A DNA stretch of 64,000 nt from Mesodorylaimus sp. YZB2_4. Lineage: Eukaryota; Nematoda; Enoplea; Dorylaimida; Dorylaimidae. The stretch's first letter is position 1; every line of letters begins with the position of its first letter. Of the stretch, positions 1-10,760 are shown in pieces. The stretch covers positions 1,364,001 through 1,428,000 of the forward strand of contig JASANH010001039.1 of assembly GCA_030248295.1 (NCBI GenBank), written 5' to 3'. The notes below the pieces were generated by a model. The model did no database searches. It was not told the DNA's origin and saw only the letters and a list, made by a program, of their open reading frames with translations. Position numbers and translations under genes: made by a program.

Positions 1-236
1 TTATTAATATGCTGTGACCACCCTCATTACACATACTTTCCTATACTCTACTCCCTGCCTGTGACCATCAGCTTGTGCACAAACTTTTGACCCATGAGTC
101 ACCTCCACTCGTCATCTAGATAGGAACTACTGTAGAAAAAATGAGTAAATTATCGTTTCAGACCGAAGTTTTTTATGGTTACTAAGTGATAGGTGGTATG
201 TTCAACAGGTAAGAAATACCCCGACTCATTCCTCAC

Positions 237-3200
237 CTTTCCACTTCTGGCAGCTGTCAAACTATTCTGCATTTTCATGGCTTCAATGATGCACAACTCT
301 TGTCCCTCAGACACATTCTGTCCTTCTTTCACGTCCACTGACTTTATGGCGCCCGGCATGGGTGCCATGACCAGTTTCGTCAGATCAGCCTGAAAAAACA
401 TATTTTAGCGCGATTTTATCACTGGATATTTATGATTCACCTTCGGCTTAATTTGCATGTGTTTATTATATGACCAAGCCAAATCGGGCGTGACACGCAG
501 TTTGAACGGCGATCCTTTGAATTGCAACGTCAACCAGCCAGCCATATCCAATTTAATTGGCTGAAAACCAAAATCTAACTTAAATGCAATGGTCGCCACA
601 CTAACAACATCGAATCTTGTGACAGAAAAATTAGAAGTGCGCTGCTGCATTTATGCAATCACGTGAGGAGTACCCAGCCAAGTCATATCACTTGATCAGC
701 CTCAACTGTTCAACTTCATCAAGTAACTAGCCCAGTCCATCCAGTCCAATCACGTGATCAGTCTACAGTGGTCAGACCAATCTCTAATCGCGTCAGATCA
801 CGTGATCAGTACGAGGTCAGACCAGGCAGGCCACGTGATTAATGCAGACCCAATCACGCGATCAGTGCGATTGGTTAATGGCGCAGAGTGGAAGTATTAC
901 CTGGCCATCCCTCAGCATACCTGAATCACAATCTGTTCCCCGCCAGCATTGACCACAATAACTTTACGCGACAAATTCAGATCAGCTTGCACGTTCAAGT
1001 CCATGCCGTCGATTCGAACCTGGAAATCAGCCCCCATATTAAGTTCAGCCCAATGGCCAATCAGAGTGCGATGAGTCATCAGAAGCCCCGATGCGTCATT
1101 TCAGAAGAATTTCTCGATTAGTCATACAAAAATACTTACAAGTCCTCAATCAATGGGAATCGGGTTGGGAAATTGCGTTAAAACAGAAAATGCCATGGCG
1201 TTTTTTTTGGGTATCAGCCCCTCCAGGACTGAATCCGCTTTGGAAACGCTATCAGAGGGCCCCCTTTGAAACGGGTTCCCATCCACTATTTCAAGGTCTG
1301 ACGATATTCAGTTACGCAAAAATCGCCATTTATCGTATCCGCCACTTTCAATACCTGAATCAAATTTCCACTCTTGAAACTGGTCAAGACACGATGCTGA
1401 GACATTTTCCTGTCGTCCATGTGGGGCACTTCCACACTCAAGACAGTTTCAGTAATGGCTTGAGCGTTCCACGTTGCCGAAAGAGGTGTATTGAGGAATT
1501 TAAAAGATCTCTCCTTATGGCGAGCGTACAATGCAGCCGCAATGGCAGCCAATTGTTTGGTTTCTTTTTCAGTCAAAATTATACCCTTGAAACCATCCGG
1601 ATAAGTTTCGGGTAAATATTTTGTCGTTATATTACCCGATCGAAAACGGGACTCCGTTACAATGTCACGCAACAAAGGAATGTTGTGGGTCACACCTAAA
1701 AAAAACAAACCAAATATGTCTCGCCTTTTCTTCACAGTGTCAGTTGTTAGTAGTTTCTTCGATGAAGTTTATGTCTACCCCCCCTACTATTTTTGACAGA
1801 CTGGGCGAAGAGCCCTTAAAAAAATGTTGGAAAAATTTTGTGAAGTGGGGGACCCTTCTAATGTTTTAGACCCCCTGTCCCGCGCGGCAAGGGTGTGCAG
1901 GTCACGCAGTCTGTGCCCTCCACCTTTACTGTGTTTGACCCCCTACTTTTTTTGGCAGAAGAAAATTTTTTTACACAGCGAAGACCCCCCTTCAAAGTTT
2001 TTAAAAAATTTTGTAAAGGGGGGGACCCTTCTCATTTTTTAGACCCCCCTTGTCCCGCCCGGCAAGGCAGGGTGTGCAGGTAACTTTACTGTTTTTACCC
2101 CTCCCCCCCCCCACTATTTTTGCCAGAAGAAAATTTTTTTACATGGCGAAGACCCTCCTGTCCCGCCCGGCGAGGTTGTGCAGGTGCCTTTGCTATTTTT
2201 GGCCCCACCCCCAAAAGAAAAATTTCATTTTTTTATATCTAGTAAAAAAGACCCCATGTTTTGCCTTGGAAGGCCCAAACTAATTTTCGCGGGAATAATT
2301 TAAATTTAAAAAATTAAATTTTTAAAAGCAACCAAAATGGGCCGCCAAGTCGCCGACCCTGACCCCCCCCCCCCCCGGAAGAAGATCAGACCCCCCTCCC
2401 AGCAGACGAAGTCAGCGATGTTGTGTCTAACCTTGGCGATCGTTTAACAACAAGGATCGACTATAATAAGGTGACTATACATCCAGTTACATTCATTGCG
2501 CTTCGCTTGCGGACTTCATTTTATGGAGGAAGGGTGGCCAGCATGAGAACAGGGTTTTAAAATGTATTGGCCTGCTGTCCATTTTGCCATCGCCAGCACC
2601 CAGCCAAGATGTGACGAGTGAGGCAGCCAGAGCATCATGGCCGAGGGCATCCTGCGTCCCAGGACGATAGCGATCGAGAGGGGAGGGTCCTGAGTATATA
2701 TGAAGACCACTTTCCTTGCTCTACCGTCCGCCACTCGACCTCAACTTGGGTTCCTGGTGAGTCATCAAGAGCCAACTGGGCAGGGCTAGTTCCCTCTCTG
2801 CGGATGGGTTTCCTAACTGTCGTCCTCAGCCAGAATAGAACTGCGGCGTCCCGCCCGGATCTTGCAAAATCATAGTTGAAAACCAACTGAGGCCCTATTC
2901 AGGGCACCACCCTCCCCTAGATCAGTCGTAGCTGGACTACGCCCTCTTCATCCCCTTCTGTGCACATTATTTCAAATACAAACAGCAAAAATTCAATCTC
3001 AATCATTGCTTAACTAATACTAAAAATCAATACTCACCTCGGATAACGTAATTATCCAAGGCGTCCCGCATTGAGTCCAGAGCTTCGTCCCGAGAATCAC
3101 CATACGTAACGAGCTGGAAAAATTACATAAAATAAGACTTACTTTCTAAGGTTTGCTTGAACACATACTGTATATGGGCAGATAAGTGACAGTGAAAAAC

Positions 3201-6200
3201 TAACTGGTGGTATTATAAACCAAATAATTACACAATAACTGTGATATTATAATAATATTAACATAAATATTCTTAAGCTATTAATCTATGATTGTTAATT
3301 ACTCTAAACATTATTTATACTAGCATAGCACTTACGAAAAATTTGAATTTTCCGCTGAGTTGCTTATGACAACTTTACAAAGACGTGAATTCAGACTCAA
3401 GGCAACGTTTTCCGTCAAAAAAGCGTTATGGGTGCACGTGCAGGTCGCATGATGCGCCTTGATCAAAGCTCCAGAGCACCAGAATTTGTAAGGATGCAAA
3501 GTGCAGTAAAAGAAGGGATGTAAATTTATTTTAATAGGAAATAAGATATACAGTGCATAGTGTTACAAACAGCACGAAATTCTGCATCGTCTGATGCTTT
3601 CTTTACTTGCGCACAATGAGCTGGTGTCGAGATAAGCCCCATCTAATGTTGTGTGCGAACAGGTTCGGCACATTTTGCAAGCTTCTTCACTGAGTGTACT
3701 CTAATGCCATTAACTTAGCAAAATACGCATTAATGGTGTGGGGCTTCCTATCTACTGCATATTATACTGTCATGAGCAGTTTATAGCAAGAATATTTAAC
3801 TTTCCAGTCATAAGAGGCCTGTGTCGAGATATGATCTATAGGAAGATTGTTTGACTTTACCTTACAAATCAACGGATCGTAATAAATACTGATTTCGCTT
3901 CCTTCCCGAATGCCACTATCGCAACGAACATTTGGAATATGCAACGGCTCGACATAATGGGTCAATCGACCGATACTGGGCAAACCGAAGACAGCTTTCG
4001 TTGGATCTTCAGCATAGACACGGCACTCGATCGATGAGCCACGCACTGGTACATTATCTTGTTTTATATTCAGTCTGTGGCCTAAAACACGGAAGATTAA
4101 AAAAAGCAGACCAGACAACCTCGATTGGTAATTCTATAATAACTCTACAAAATAATCAAAACTGCCCAGGAAACTGACGCGAGGGTTCAAATCTAACTCA
4201 TGTCATAATTTTTTGATTTTCTGCTCTTGATATTCATCACATTTTATATTCTCTTTCATTTCTGCATCCATCAAAAATAATAATTATTCATAGAAACATT
4301 AGTCCAAACTTACCGTACGCGATCCTAATCATCTGATGTACCAAATCGATACCAGTGATTTGTTCCGTGATTGGATGCTCCACCTGCAAAGAAGTCGCAT
4401 CTCAACTATATTTCTTTCCTATTATTAATCCGCATTAACCTGCAAACGAGTATTCATTTCCAAAAAGTAGAAATTCTTCTTCGAATCGACCAAAAATTCC
4501 ACAGTACCAGCCGAATCGTATCCAACTTCCAATCCTAACGCGCACGCCTGATCACCCATTCTTTTCCGCATTTCAGGATCAACGAACGGACTAGGCGCTT
4601 CTTCGATCACCTTCTGATTACGACGCTGAATCGAACACTCTCGTTCATTTAACCAAACAGCATTGCCGTGTTTGTCGAGAAGAACCTAATAAAAAGAAGA
4701 TTTTTCAACAGAAAACCTGAAACCGAATTTTAGCACGACTGGTTTAAAAATTTGATTTTTCACGCATCAGAAAAAATTGATTTTCAACAAATTCCAAGAC
4801 TGGAAAAATTTGTTTTGGGAAAAAGCCGGAAAATATTCGACTCCTATTACAGGAGGAAAATTCAGTTTCTCCAAGCTCAGCGGAAAAGTCTATCCCACAA
4901 AACAGCAGGAGAAAATTCCATTTTTCAAAAGTGCAAAGTCCATCAGACAAGTCAAATCGCAACAGCAGAAAATTTTCAAACCAAGCAGGTGAAACGTTTC
5001 TGAACACGCAAAAAGTCTATCCTTTAAATTACAGGGATAAACAATTATTTGCTACAACAGAAAAATTGATTTTGCAAAATACAGCAGAAAAAAACGATTC
5101 AACTAAGCGAAAGTTCTTGTCATAACAGCAGAAAACTCTATTGGCTGTGATAGAAGGGAAATTTAAATTTTACGCAGCAGAAATGGAGGAATGTCTGAAA
5201 GGGGCTAATTATGGCAGAGAAATACAAGTTTTTAGGTCAGTAGCAAACTCATTTCAACGAAGCAAAAAAATTCCGATTTTTCAAGCGCCTGAAAAAATTT
5301 AACGTTTCGTTGTAGCAGAAAATCTCATTCTGCAGAAAGTAGCTAGAAAATCTCAATTTCTTAACTCAGCGGAAAATTCTCTTCATGAACATAACAAAAA
5401 ACTCGATTTTTTGCTTTCTATCACGAATCGCAAATTTTTCTCCTGCAAGAGGTCGAGTTTTCATTAACGCGCCCGGCTCGCAATATATTACAGCAGAAAA
5501 ATCGACACTTCACCACAGCGAAAAAAGTTTGATACCTCGCAGCAGGAAAATTTATAGGGTCAAAAAAAGGCAAAATTGATCATTGTTTACAGAATCGATA
5601 TCTTTCTGCTGTGAAAAAGTCAACATCACTGCTGTACTAAAAAATTTTTCTGCTGAAATAGAAAAAAGGACGTTTTTCGGACCTGACAAAAATTCGGCGT
5701 GATTGTTGCAGCTTAAAAATGTATTCCTCAGCAATCAGCATGGGACTGCAAAATTTAATTTTGGTGAGCACAATGGAAATAATCGTTTGAAATTTCCGCA
5801 CGAAAAGCCTTTATTACAGCAGAAAAATTAATTCTTTCAAAGCGCAGCAAAATAATTAGCTTTTGCAGCGGAAAATTGAGTCTTCAGAGCGAAAAAAATT
5901 GATTTCTGCAGCAGATAAAATGATTGTGAAAGGCAAAAGGGTGAACTAATTATTCAGTCTTCGCATTCAATTTCAGCAAAAAAACTGCTGCTTCAGAACC
6001 AAGCAGAAAAATCTACTTTAAAACAGCAAAAACATTTGATTTTTTGAACAGTAAAAGTCGAATCGTTTGATTTGAAAATTAAGCTAGGCGATAATTGTTC
6101 AACGTCCCTTTCAATATTCTGGGATTCTTTCTCGTTTGCTGCTTTAAAACCCAGCAGAAAAATCCACTTTAAAACAGCAAAAACATTTGATTTTTTGAAC

Positions 6201-7987
6201 AGTAAAAGTCGAATCGTTTGATTTGAAAATTAAACTAGGCGATAATTGTTCAACGTACCTGCATTTCAATATGTCTGGGATTATCGATATATTTCTCGAC
6301 CAACATTCGATCATCGCCGAAACTACTAGCAGCTTCCTGTTTTGACAGGCGGAATCCTTCGCGAGCCTGTTTATCATCCCAGGCGATACGCATTCCTTTG
6401 CCACCACCACCAGCCGAGGCCTTGATCATGACTGGATATCCGATATCGCGAGCCACTTTCACACAATCTTCAGCGTCCTAAGAAATCGGTTTTATCAGTA
6501 TGACTTCTGAAAATGATAAAGTACATCAAATTCAGATAAATCAATTTTATTAAAATTCATGCACCGCACCGCTCAAATCAGATGCATGAATTTCGGAGAC
6601 CAGCTTTATAAAAACTGATGTTTTTAAGCAGATTCGTGATACTAAAAAATGTGGGTGTCATTCAAGCCAAATGAGCAATTTTTAAAAAAATTCAGCGGGT
6701 TGATTGAAAAAATCAGAACGATTTTTGCACGAAGTCACAATTTTATGAGAAAAATCGGCGCTTTTGCCGTTTGGTCCCCAAGCGAAGGCTGGCTGGAGGC
6801 TAATATCAGCCTGAGCTTAACTCTTATACCAGACTAAGCCTAAGCCTAAGCCTAACCCTAGAATGAGTCTAAGCCCAAGTCATATGCCAGCCTAGGCCTA
6901 AGCCTAAGTCTAATACCAGCCTAAGCTAACCCATGTTGGCCCATCCTGGTCTTACCTTAATCTCACCATCAAAACCGGGGATCATATTGACCTTAGCTTT
7001 CGTAGCAATACGTTTACTGTGAATTTTATCACCCATAGATAAAATAGCTTTCGAATTTGGGCCGATGAAAACGCCTCCAGCCTCGGTTAATAGACGAGCG
7101 AATTCGGTATTTTCTGATAAGAAACCATAACCGGGATGAACCTGTGGGAAAACAGGTTTTATCAGGATTGAAAAACATAAATTAAAACCGATTTTTTATG
7201 ATTTTTTAGAACAGTAGTTAAAAATGAAAAAATATAAGAGAACTAGAATTCCTTACAGCTTGTGCTCCAGTTTGTTTGACAGCTTCGATGATTCTATCGA
7301 TGCGTAAATAACTTTCCTTCGTCGGAGCTGGACCGATGCAGACTGCTTCGTCCGCAAGTTGAACGTGGAGCTAAAAAAATTTGCTGTATAGGACATCAGT
7401 TGTGTGTGGCAGGCACAAAGGGAAGGCCTGCATGCCTACTGGCCACTGCAGACAGATAGACCACCTCTGAGTGACAGCTGATAACATATCACGCAATACA
7501 AAATAAATGGAGGGCCTCAAATGCATTCAACTCGCACATGACCAACTGCACGTTCCTCAAACTGCCTACGTGCATTTTTGAAGAAAAGTTTAAAATCAGC
7601 CAAATGTTAGGGAAAAGTTGCAAAAAGCGAAGAAAATACATCAAATTTTGAACTCACCGAATTCGAGTCAACATCGCTATGCACAGCCACCGTTTTAATA
7701 CCCATCGCTTTGCACGTTTTGATAACGCGACATGCAATTTCTCCTCGATTAGCGATAAGAATTTTTTCGAATTGCTGAAAAATGCAAAAAATGCATTTTG
7801 AAGCTTTTAAAAATTGCAAGGAAAAGTTTAAAAGCTGATTGAATTTTCGAAAAAAGCATACGCTTACCGGCTCATCAGGGTTTATAGGATCTAAAGTATA
7901 CAAAGCTTTGTTATATTCGCTTAGAAATCGACATCCAACTCTCTTTATAGCCAACACATTTTGGCGATTTGCAACTAGCAATCTCAT
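237..7987 (-). CDS. PCCA: propionyl-CoA carboxylase alpha chain, mitochondrial (13 exons, 3' end off the window)
   Basis: This is the biotin-dependent subunit that carboxylates propionyl-CoA to methylmalonyl-CoA in the mitochondrial matrix. Exons, in transcript order: 7868-7987, 7658-7774, 7257-7370, 6956-7141, 6259-6477, 4440-4685, 4314-4383, 3861-4081, 3038-3113, 1316-1695, 921-1019, 441-560, 237-389. All have GT-AG borders and matching phases and give about 707 residues. Landmarks are the biotin carboxylase start ([14 protein letters not shown], about residue 43), [10 protein letters not shown] (about 119), the ATP-grasp glycine loop [12 protein letters not shown] (198-209), [12 protein letters not shown] (about 266), [13 protein letters not shown] (about 327) and the biotinyl site EAMKM with Lys about 695. 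Residues 1-40 are Arg/Lys/Leu-rich, as in a matrix presequence. The family length is near 730, so only about 20 residues after SGK are missing. No matching exon is found in 1-236. The ATG at 7987 has an A at -3. No exon is broken. Family assignment is very secure. Confidence 0.96.
565..918. repeat. intronic degenerate repeat with CACGTGATCAGT motifs
   Basis: This intron of the carboxylase gene holds several variants of a palindrome-containing motif, ATCACGTGATCAGT, near 660, 760, 796, 830 and 850, separated by 30-50 bases and mixed with GTCAGACCA and CCAGTCCA words. The spacing is irregular, so it is a degenerate short tandem array. The CACGTG core is an E-box, but repetition is the simpler explanation. 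Confidence 0.6.
1775..2290. repeat. intronic tandem repeat, C-rich, about 100-165 bp unit
   Basis: Four degenerate units lie in the intron between the carboxylase exons ending at 3038 and starting at 1695. Each carries a C-run, then CTATTTTTGNCAGA, an A/T-rich AAAATTTTTT stretch, GGCGAAGACCC and GTCCCGCNCGGCAAGG. Unit length drifts. It has no coding sense in any frame. Confidence 0.7.
2580..2893 (-). repeat. tRNA-derived SINE copy inside a carboxylase intron
   Basis: Read on the minus strand, the right end begins with an A-box-like TCAGTTGGTTTTCAAC and a B-box-like GCAGTTCTATTC, followed by a body. The body shares TTGGGTTCCTGGTGAGTCA and GAGGGCATCC/GTCCCAGGACGAT words with the copies at 19860-20215 and 31375-31500. 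The tRNA-like part is too degenerate to be a tRNA gene. Confidence 0.6.
4740..6250. repeat. intronic minisatellite of CAGCAGAAAA units plus a partial exon duplication
   Basis: The 1.57-kb intron between carboxylase exons 5 and 6 is filled with degenerate units of roughly 30-40 bases containing CAGCAGAAAAATT-GATTTT. At its exon-5 side, 6002-6126 and 6153-6283 are near-identical. The second copy contains the real donor site and the 3' end of exon 5. The first copy keeps the remnant TCAATATTCTGGGATT but has CC in place of the GT donor. Confidence 0.75.
6836..6950. repeat. interstitial telomere-like GCCTAA repeats
   Basis: In the intron next to carboxylase exon 4 there are runs of AAGCCTAAGCCTAAGCC and decayed variants. 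TTAGGC is the telomere repeat known from nematodes, so this looks like an interstitial telomere-type array. Confidence 0.7.
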
Positions 7988-8370
7988 TTTTGGAGAGAAT
8001 GAACACAAAGAACGAGGAAGAAACAAATCGGACTTTGAGAAGAATGACTGCGAAATAAGCAAGTTATCTCAAACGGATGCTGCTGCTCGCTTTTCCCGGG
8101 ACGTGACTTTTGGAGAAGGCGATGTTGTTGTCGGCTGTGAGAATGTTGTCTGCTACGCCGCGTAATGCAGTCTGTAGCTCGCATGAACATCATTTCACGC
8201 GGGAGTTCAAATTTTGTTTGTAACACGTCAAGTCCTATAACAGTGCTCTCGTGCCACACAAATTCTGTAAATGTGAGATGTTGAAACGAGAATAAAATGT
8301 TTTTATCAATTCCAGGAACGAGAGAGCGCAAAAATGATAAGTATGAAGACGGTTTCATTTCTAGGTAGAG

Positions 8371-8530
8371 TATTTATCAATCAGTTTCTGAATGCAATGG
8401 CGAAAAAACGGACGTGCATGGCGAAATTTGGTACTCCAACAAAGCAAGGGCCGGAAGCAACAGCCTGAACAACGCCAATTCGGACCCAAGGATCGCCCAC
8501 TCTGAGAAGGACTGGGCACCCTGAGTCCCC
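8371..8530 (-). pseudogene. relic of the last exon of a trypsin-like protease
   Basis: The minus strand has an acceptor ending TTTCAG and then GDSGCPVLLR...WVRIGVV, colinear with the last exon of the protease gene at 13926-16162 (GDSGSPALVR...WVQIGVV). A one-base deletion near 8406 changes the frame, so the C-terminal helix WIQILIDKY of the paralogue is replaced by a short tail ending at 8381. The old stop position survives at 8371. The 3' flank (about 8310-8370) also matches the flank of the full gene. No His or Asp exon is seen upstream, so this is a stranded duplicate exon. Confidence 0.8.
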
Positions 8531-8619
8531 CTGAAACAGATTCGTCATTTTAGAGGGTTCCTTTAAAATCAGTCATTTTACGCTTTAAACTTAGGTGGTG
8601 AGTATGGCTTGACTACATT

Positions 8620-9285
8620 GCACCGCATATATTTCCCATTTCTTATATACGTATATGCGTGTTGTATATACCGTGTGTACTGTATATGTGTATATGTGTG
8701 TATACGTGGGTGATATATAGCATACGTGTGGAAGGATATAGTATGTGCATATGATGTGTTTAATGATGAACACAATAATATATATGTACATATAAAGATA
8801 TATAACTAGAAAATTATAGGTTTTACAGCATATATTATGCGTGTGTTTTGGTATGCAAGTATGCGTGATATTTAAAAAATTGTAAGCCCGCTACTAAAAT
8901 TGTTGGCATCAATGTGTAACATTCGCGTGAAATCTAGAAGTAAATGTTCAGAAATACATGAGCGTTAGCTATAAATGGCAGCAGTTTTATCAACAGACTT
9001 AATTTTTACAGAATACCCACGCAAATCTGCATGATGGAACAACAAATGATAAAGCAAATTTTTTTTGAATTCAGTGCCGTAACATCAAAATATTAATGTG
9101 CTTATCATAAGCACACATTCATTCTTGAATTGTTATTTTGCAAAGTGTATGCGCGGTAATGCGTGTCATACATACAGTAGGTATGATATATGGACTATTC
9201 TAAAAACGCATTAAAAGTATATAGCAGCATTTACACAGTATACTGCGTGAATACCTTTATTCGCATACAGTGTCTGTGTTTGCAA

Positions 9286-9316
<31 letters not shown>

Positions 9317-9510
9317 ATGTATCGTTAACAGTTTATTTATTACCCAAACATATTGTAAGATGTGTAAATTGTGTTCACGCAGCTCCGCAAAATACGTTTG
9401 CGACTTTCCTGTAGAAACTGCTATATATATCTCATCCAAGGTGAATACATGCATCTCATTTACTGCGTGTATGCATGTGCTGCATATATATATATATATA
9501 TATCAGCAAA
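8620..9510. repeat. AT/TG microsatellite region
   Basis: Alternating purine-pyrimidine DNA (TATATG, GTGTATATG) runs through 8640-8790, with perfect (TA)n blocks at about 9291-9316 and 9485-9502. Short open frames here encode only IYIYIY-type strings. No gene is seen. Confidence 0.85.
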
Positions 9511-9517
9511 AAATTCA

Positions 9518-10760
9518 TGAAATGAAACCGGGAAAGGTAGTACATGTGGTTTGATGCGCCTTTGAAGCAGGCCAGCCCAGGCTGACAGAAGGTGATCAAG
9601 AAAGATCCTGCCTGGCTCTGGCTGGTCTCATGTACTCGCGGTTTTAGGGTTGACAAGTAGACCATAAGAACTGGCCTCATTTATGTCACCAGCTAGGGGA
9701 AGGTGGCTGATTGATAATGCTCACATCTGCAGCTCTTGTATAGTGAATACTTCAGGGACTGTGTTGTGAAAAATGTTATTATACTTGCACGAAAGGTCCC
9801 TCTTTCAATTGCACAATGCTATACTCAGGCTGGAATTATGACGAGTGTGCAGCTTCGCGAGACCTTCTAGCAGCAATGGGGCACAACGAAAATTCAGACA
9901 CTTGGATGTTTTGCGTGCCTGGCGCTTTTGATCCAATGCGTGGAATTTATAATCTGTTTTTTTTAGAATATACACGCCCTCCACGTTACCATGTGCATTC
10001 GCAAAGAAAACAGATAGTACGCTTATAAATATTATTTCAAAGTAAAGATGAATTTGGTGGCTAATACAAAGGATGGAATTTGGATCTGCAGTGGAATTTG
10101 TTTAGCACTGGTGTTCTCCTACTGCAGATGTTCTCCACATATCCTCGGATTATCCAGCGGTTAGCTGAAGCAGCATACGGCAAGGAGCCTAATGCAGTAA
10201 GACATTTTCTCACAAGTCAGACCCTGTTGCGGCATATTCAAAAAATGTTCAGAGTTCTGGCTCTTTCGTGAGTCAGTGAGTCGTGAGGTTCTGTCGTCTG
10301 CCAGATTGCCTGATAATTGAGATATGCAACTTCAGGCAGGAAAATTGTAATGACAACTACTTGATGCTGAGTAAATTTAATACTTTTATTACAACTGTTT
10401 ATTAGATTTGGGTCCGTCTCATGATTTATACATGAGGAAATGATCTGTTTGTTGCCTGTATACATACGCGTGGACCCGTCGATGTGTCCACGCTAGCCAG
10501 CTTCTGGAAAGCACCCGCAGTGTCTTTCTGTTGCCTCGTGTCGGTAGGGAGTCGATACTCGTAGGACAGGATAATTTTCTTTTCCTGATCTATATTACCT
10601 TGTGCAGTGGATAACCCAGTTTTTCACTATTGTATATGGTACTTGTACAGTGCCCAGTGAGCCATGGGGCTCAATGCTAAAACGCTGTAATTTCATAAGC
10701 TTGTAATCAGGTCCATAATAAAGCATTCAGAAGTCGTGAGGCAAGCTCGTATTTCCACAC
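9518..10760 (+). repeat. dispersed repeat A, copy 1
   Basis: Two blocks, 9518-9690 and about 10571-10760, are highly similar and in the same order and orientation at 38558-38725 and 39212-39400. The first has GGTGATCAAGAAAGATCCTG and the second CTATATTACCTTGTGCAGTG. The middle differs in length (about 880 against 490 bases). No transposase-like frame or clear termini are found. An open stretch at 9795-9960 is discussed among the rejected items. Confidence 0.75.

Noticed and set aside
1-236. Last carboxylase exon (end of the biotinyl domain and stop)
   Set aside because: The minus strand here has no acceptor followed by the expected glycine-valine biotinyl end. It is probably beyond the left edge.
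9795-9960. Plus-strand stretch reading SFNCTMLYSGWNYDEC...WMFCVPGAFDP that looks like a cysteine-rich exon
   Set aside because: It lies inside dispersed repeat A, has no convincing acceptor or donor, and is not present in the second repeat copy. Kept only as a curiosity.
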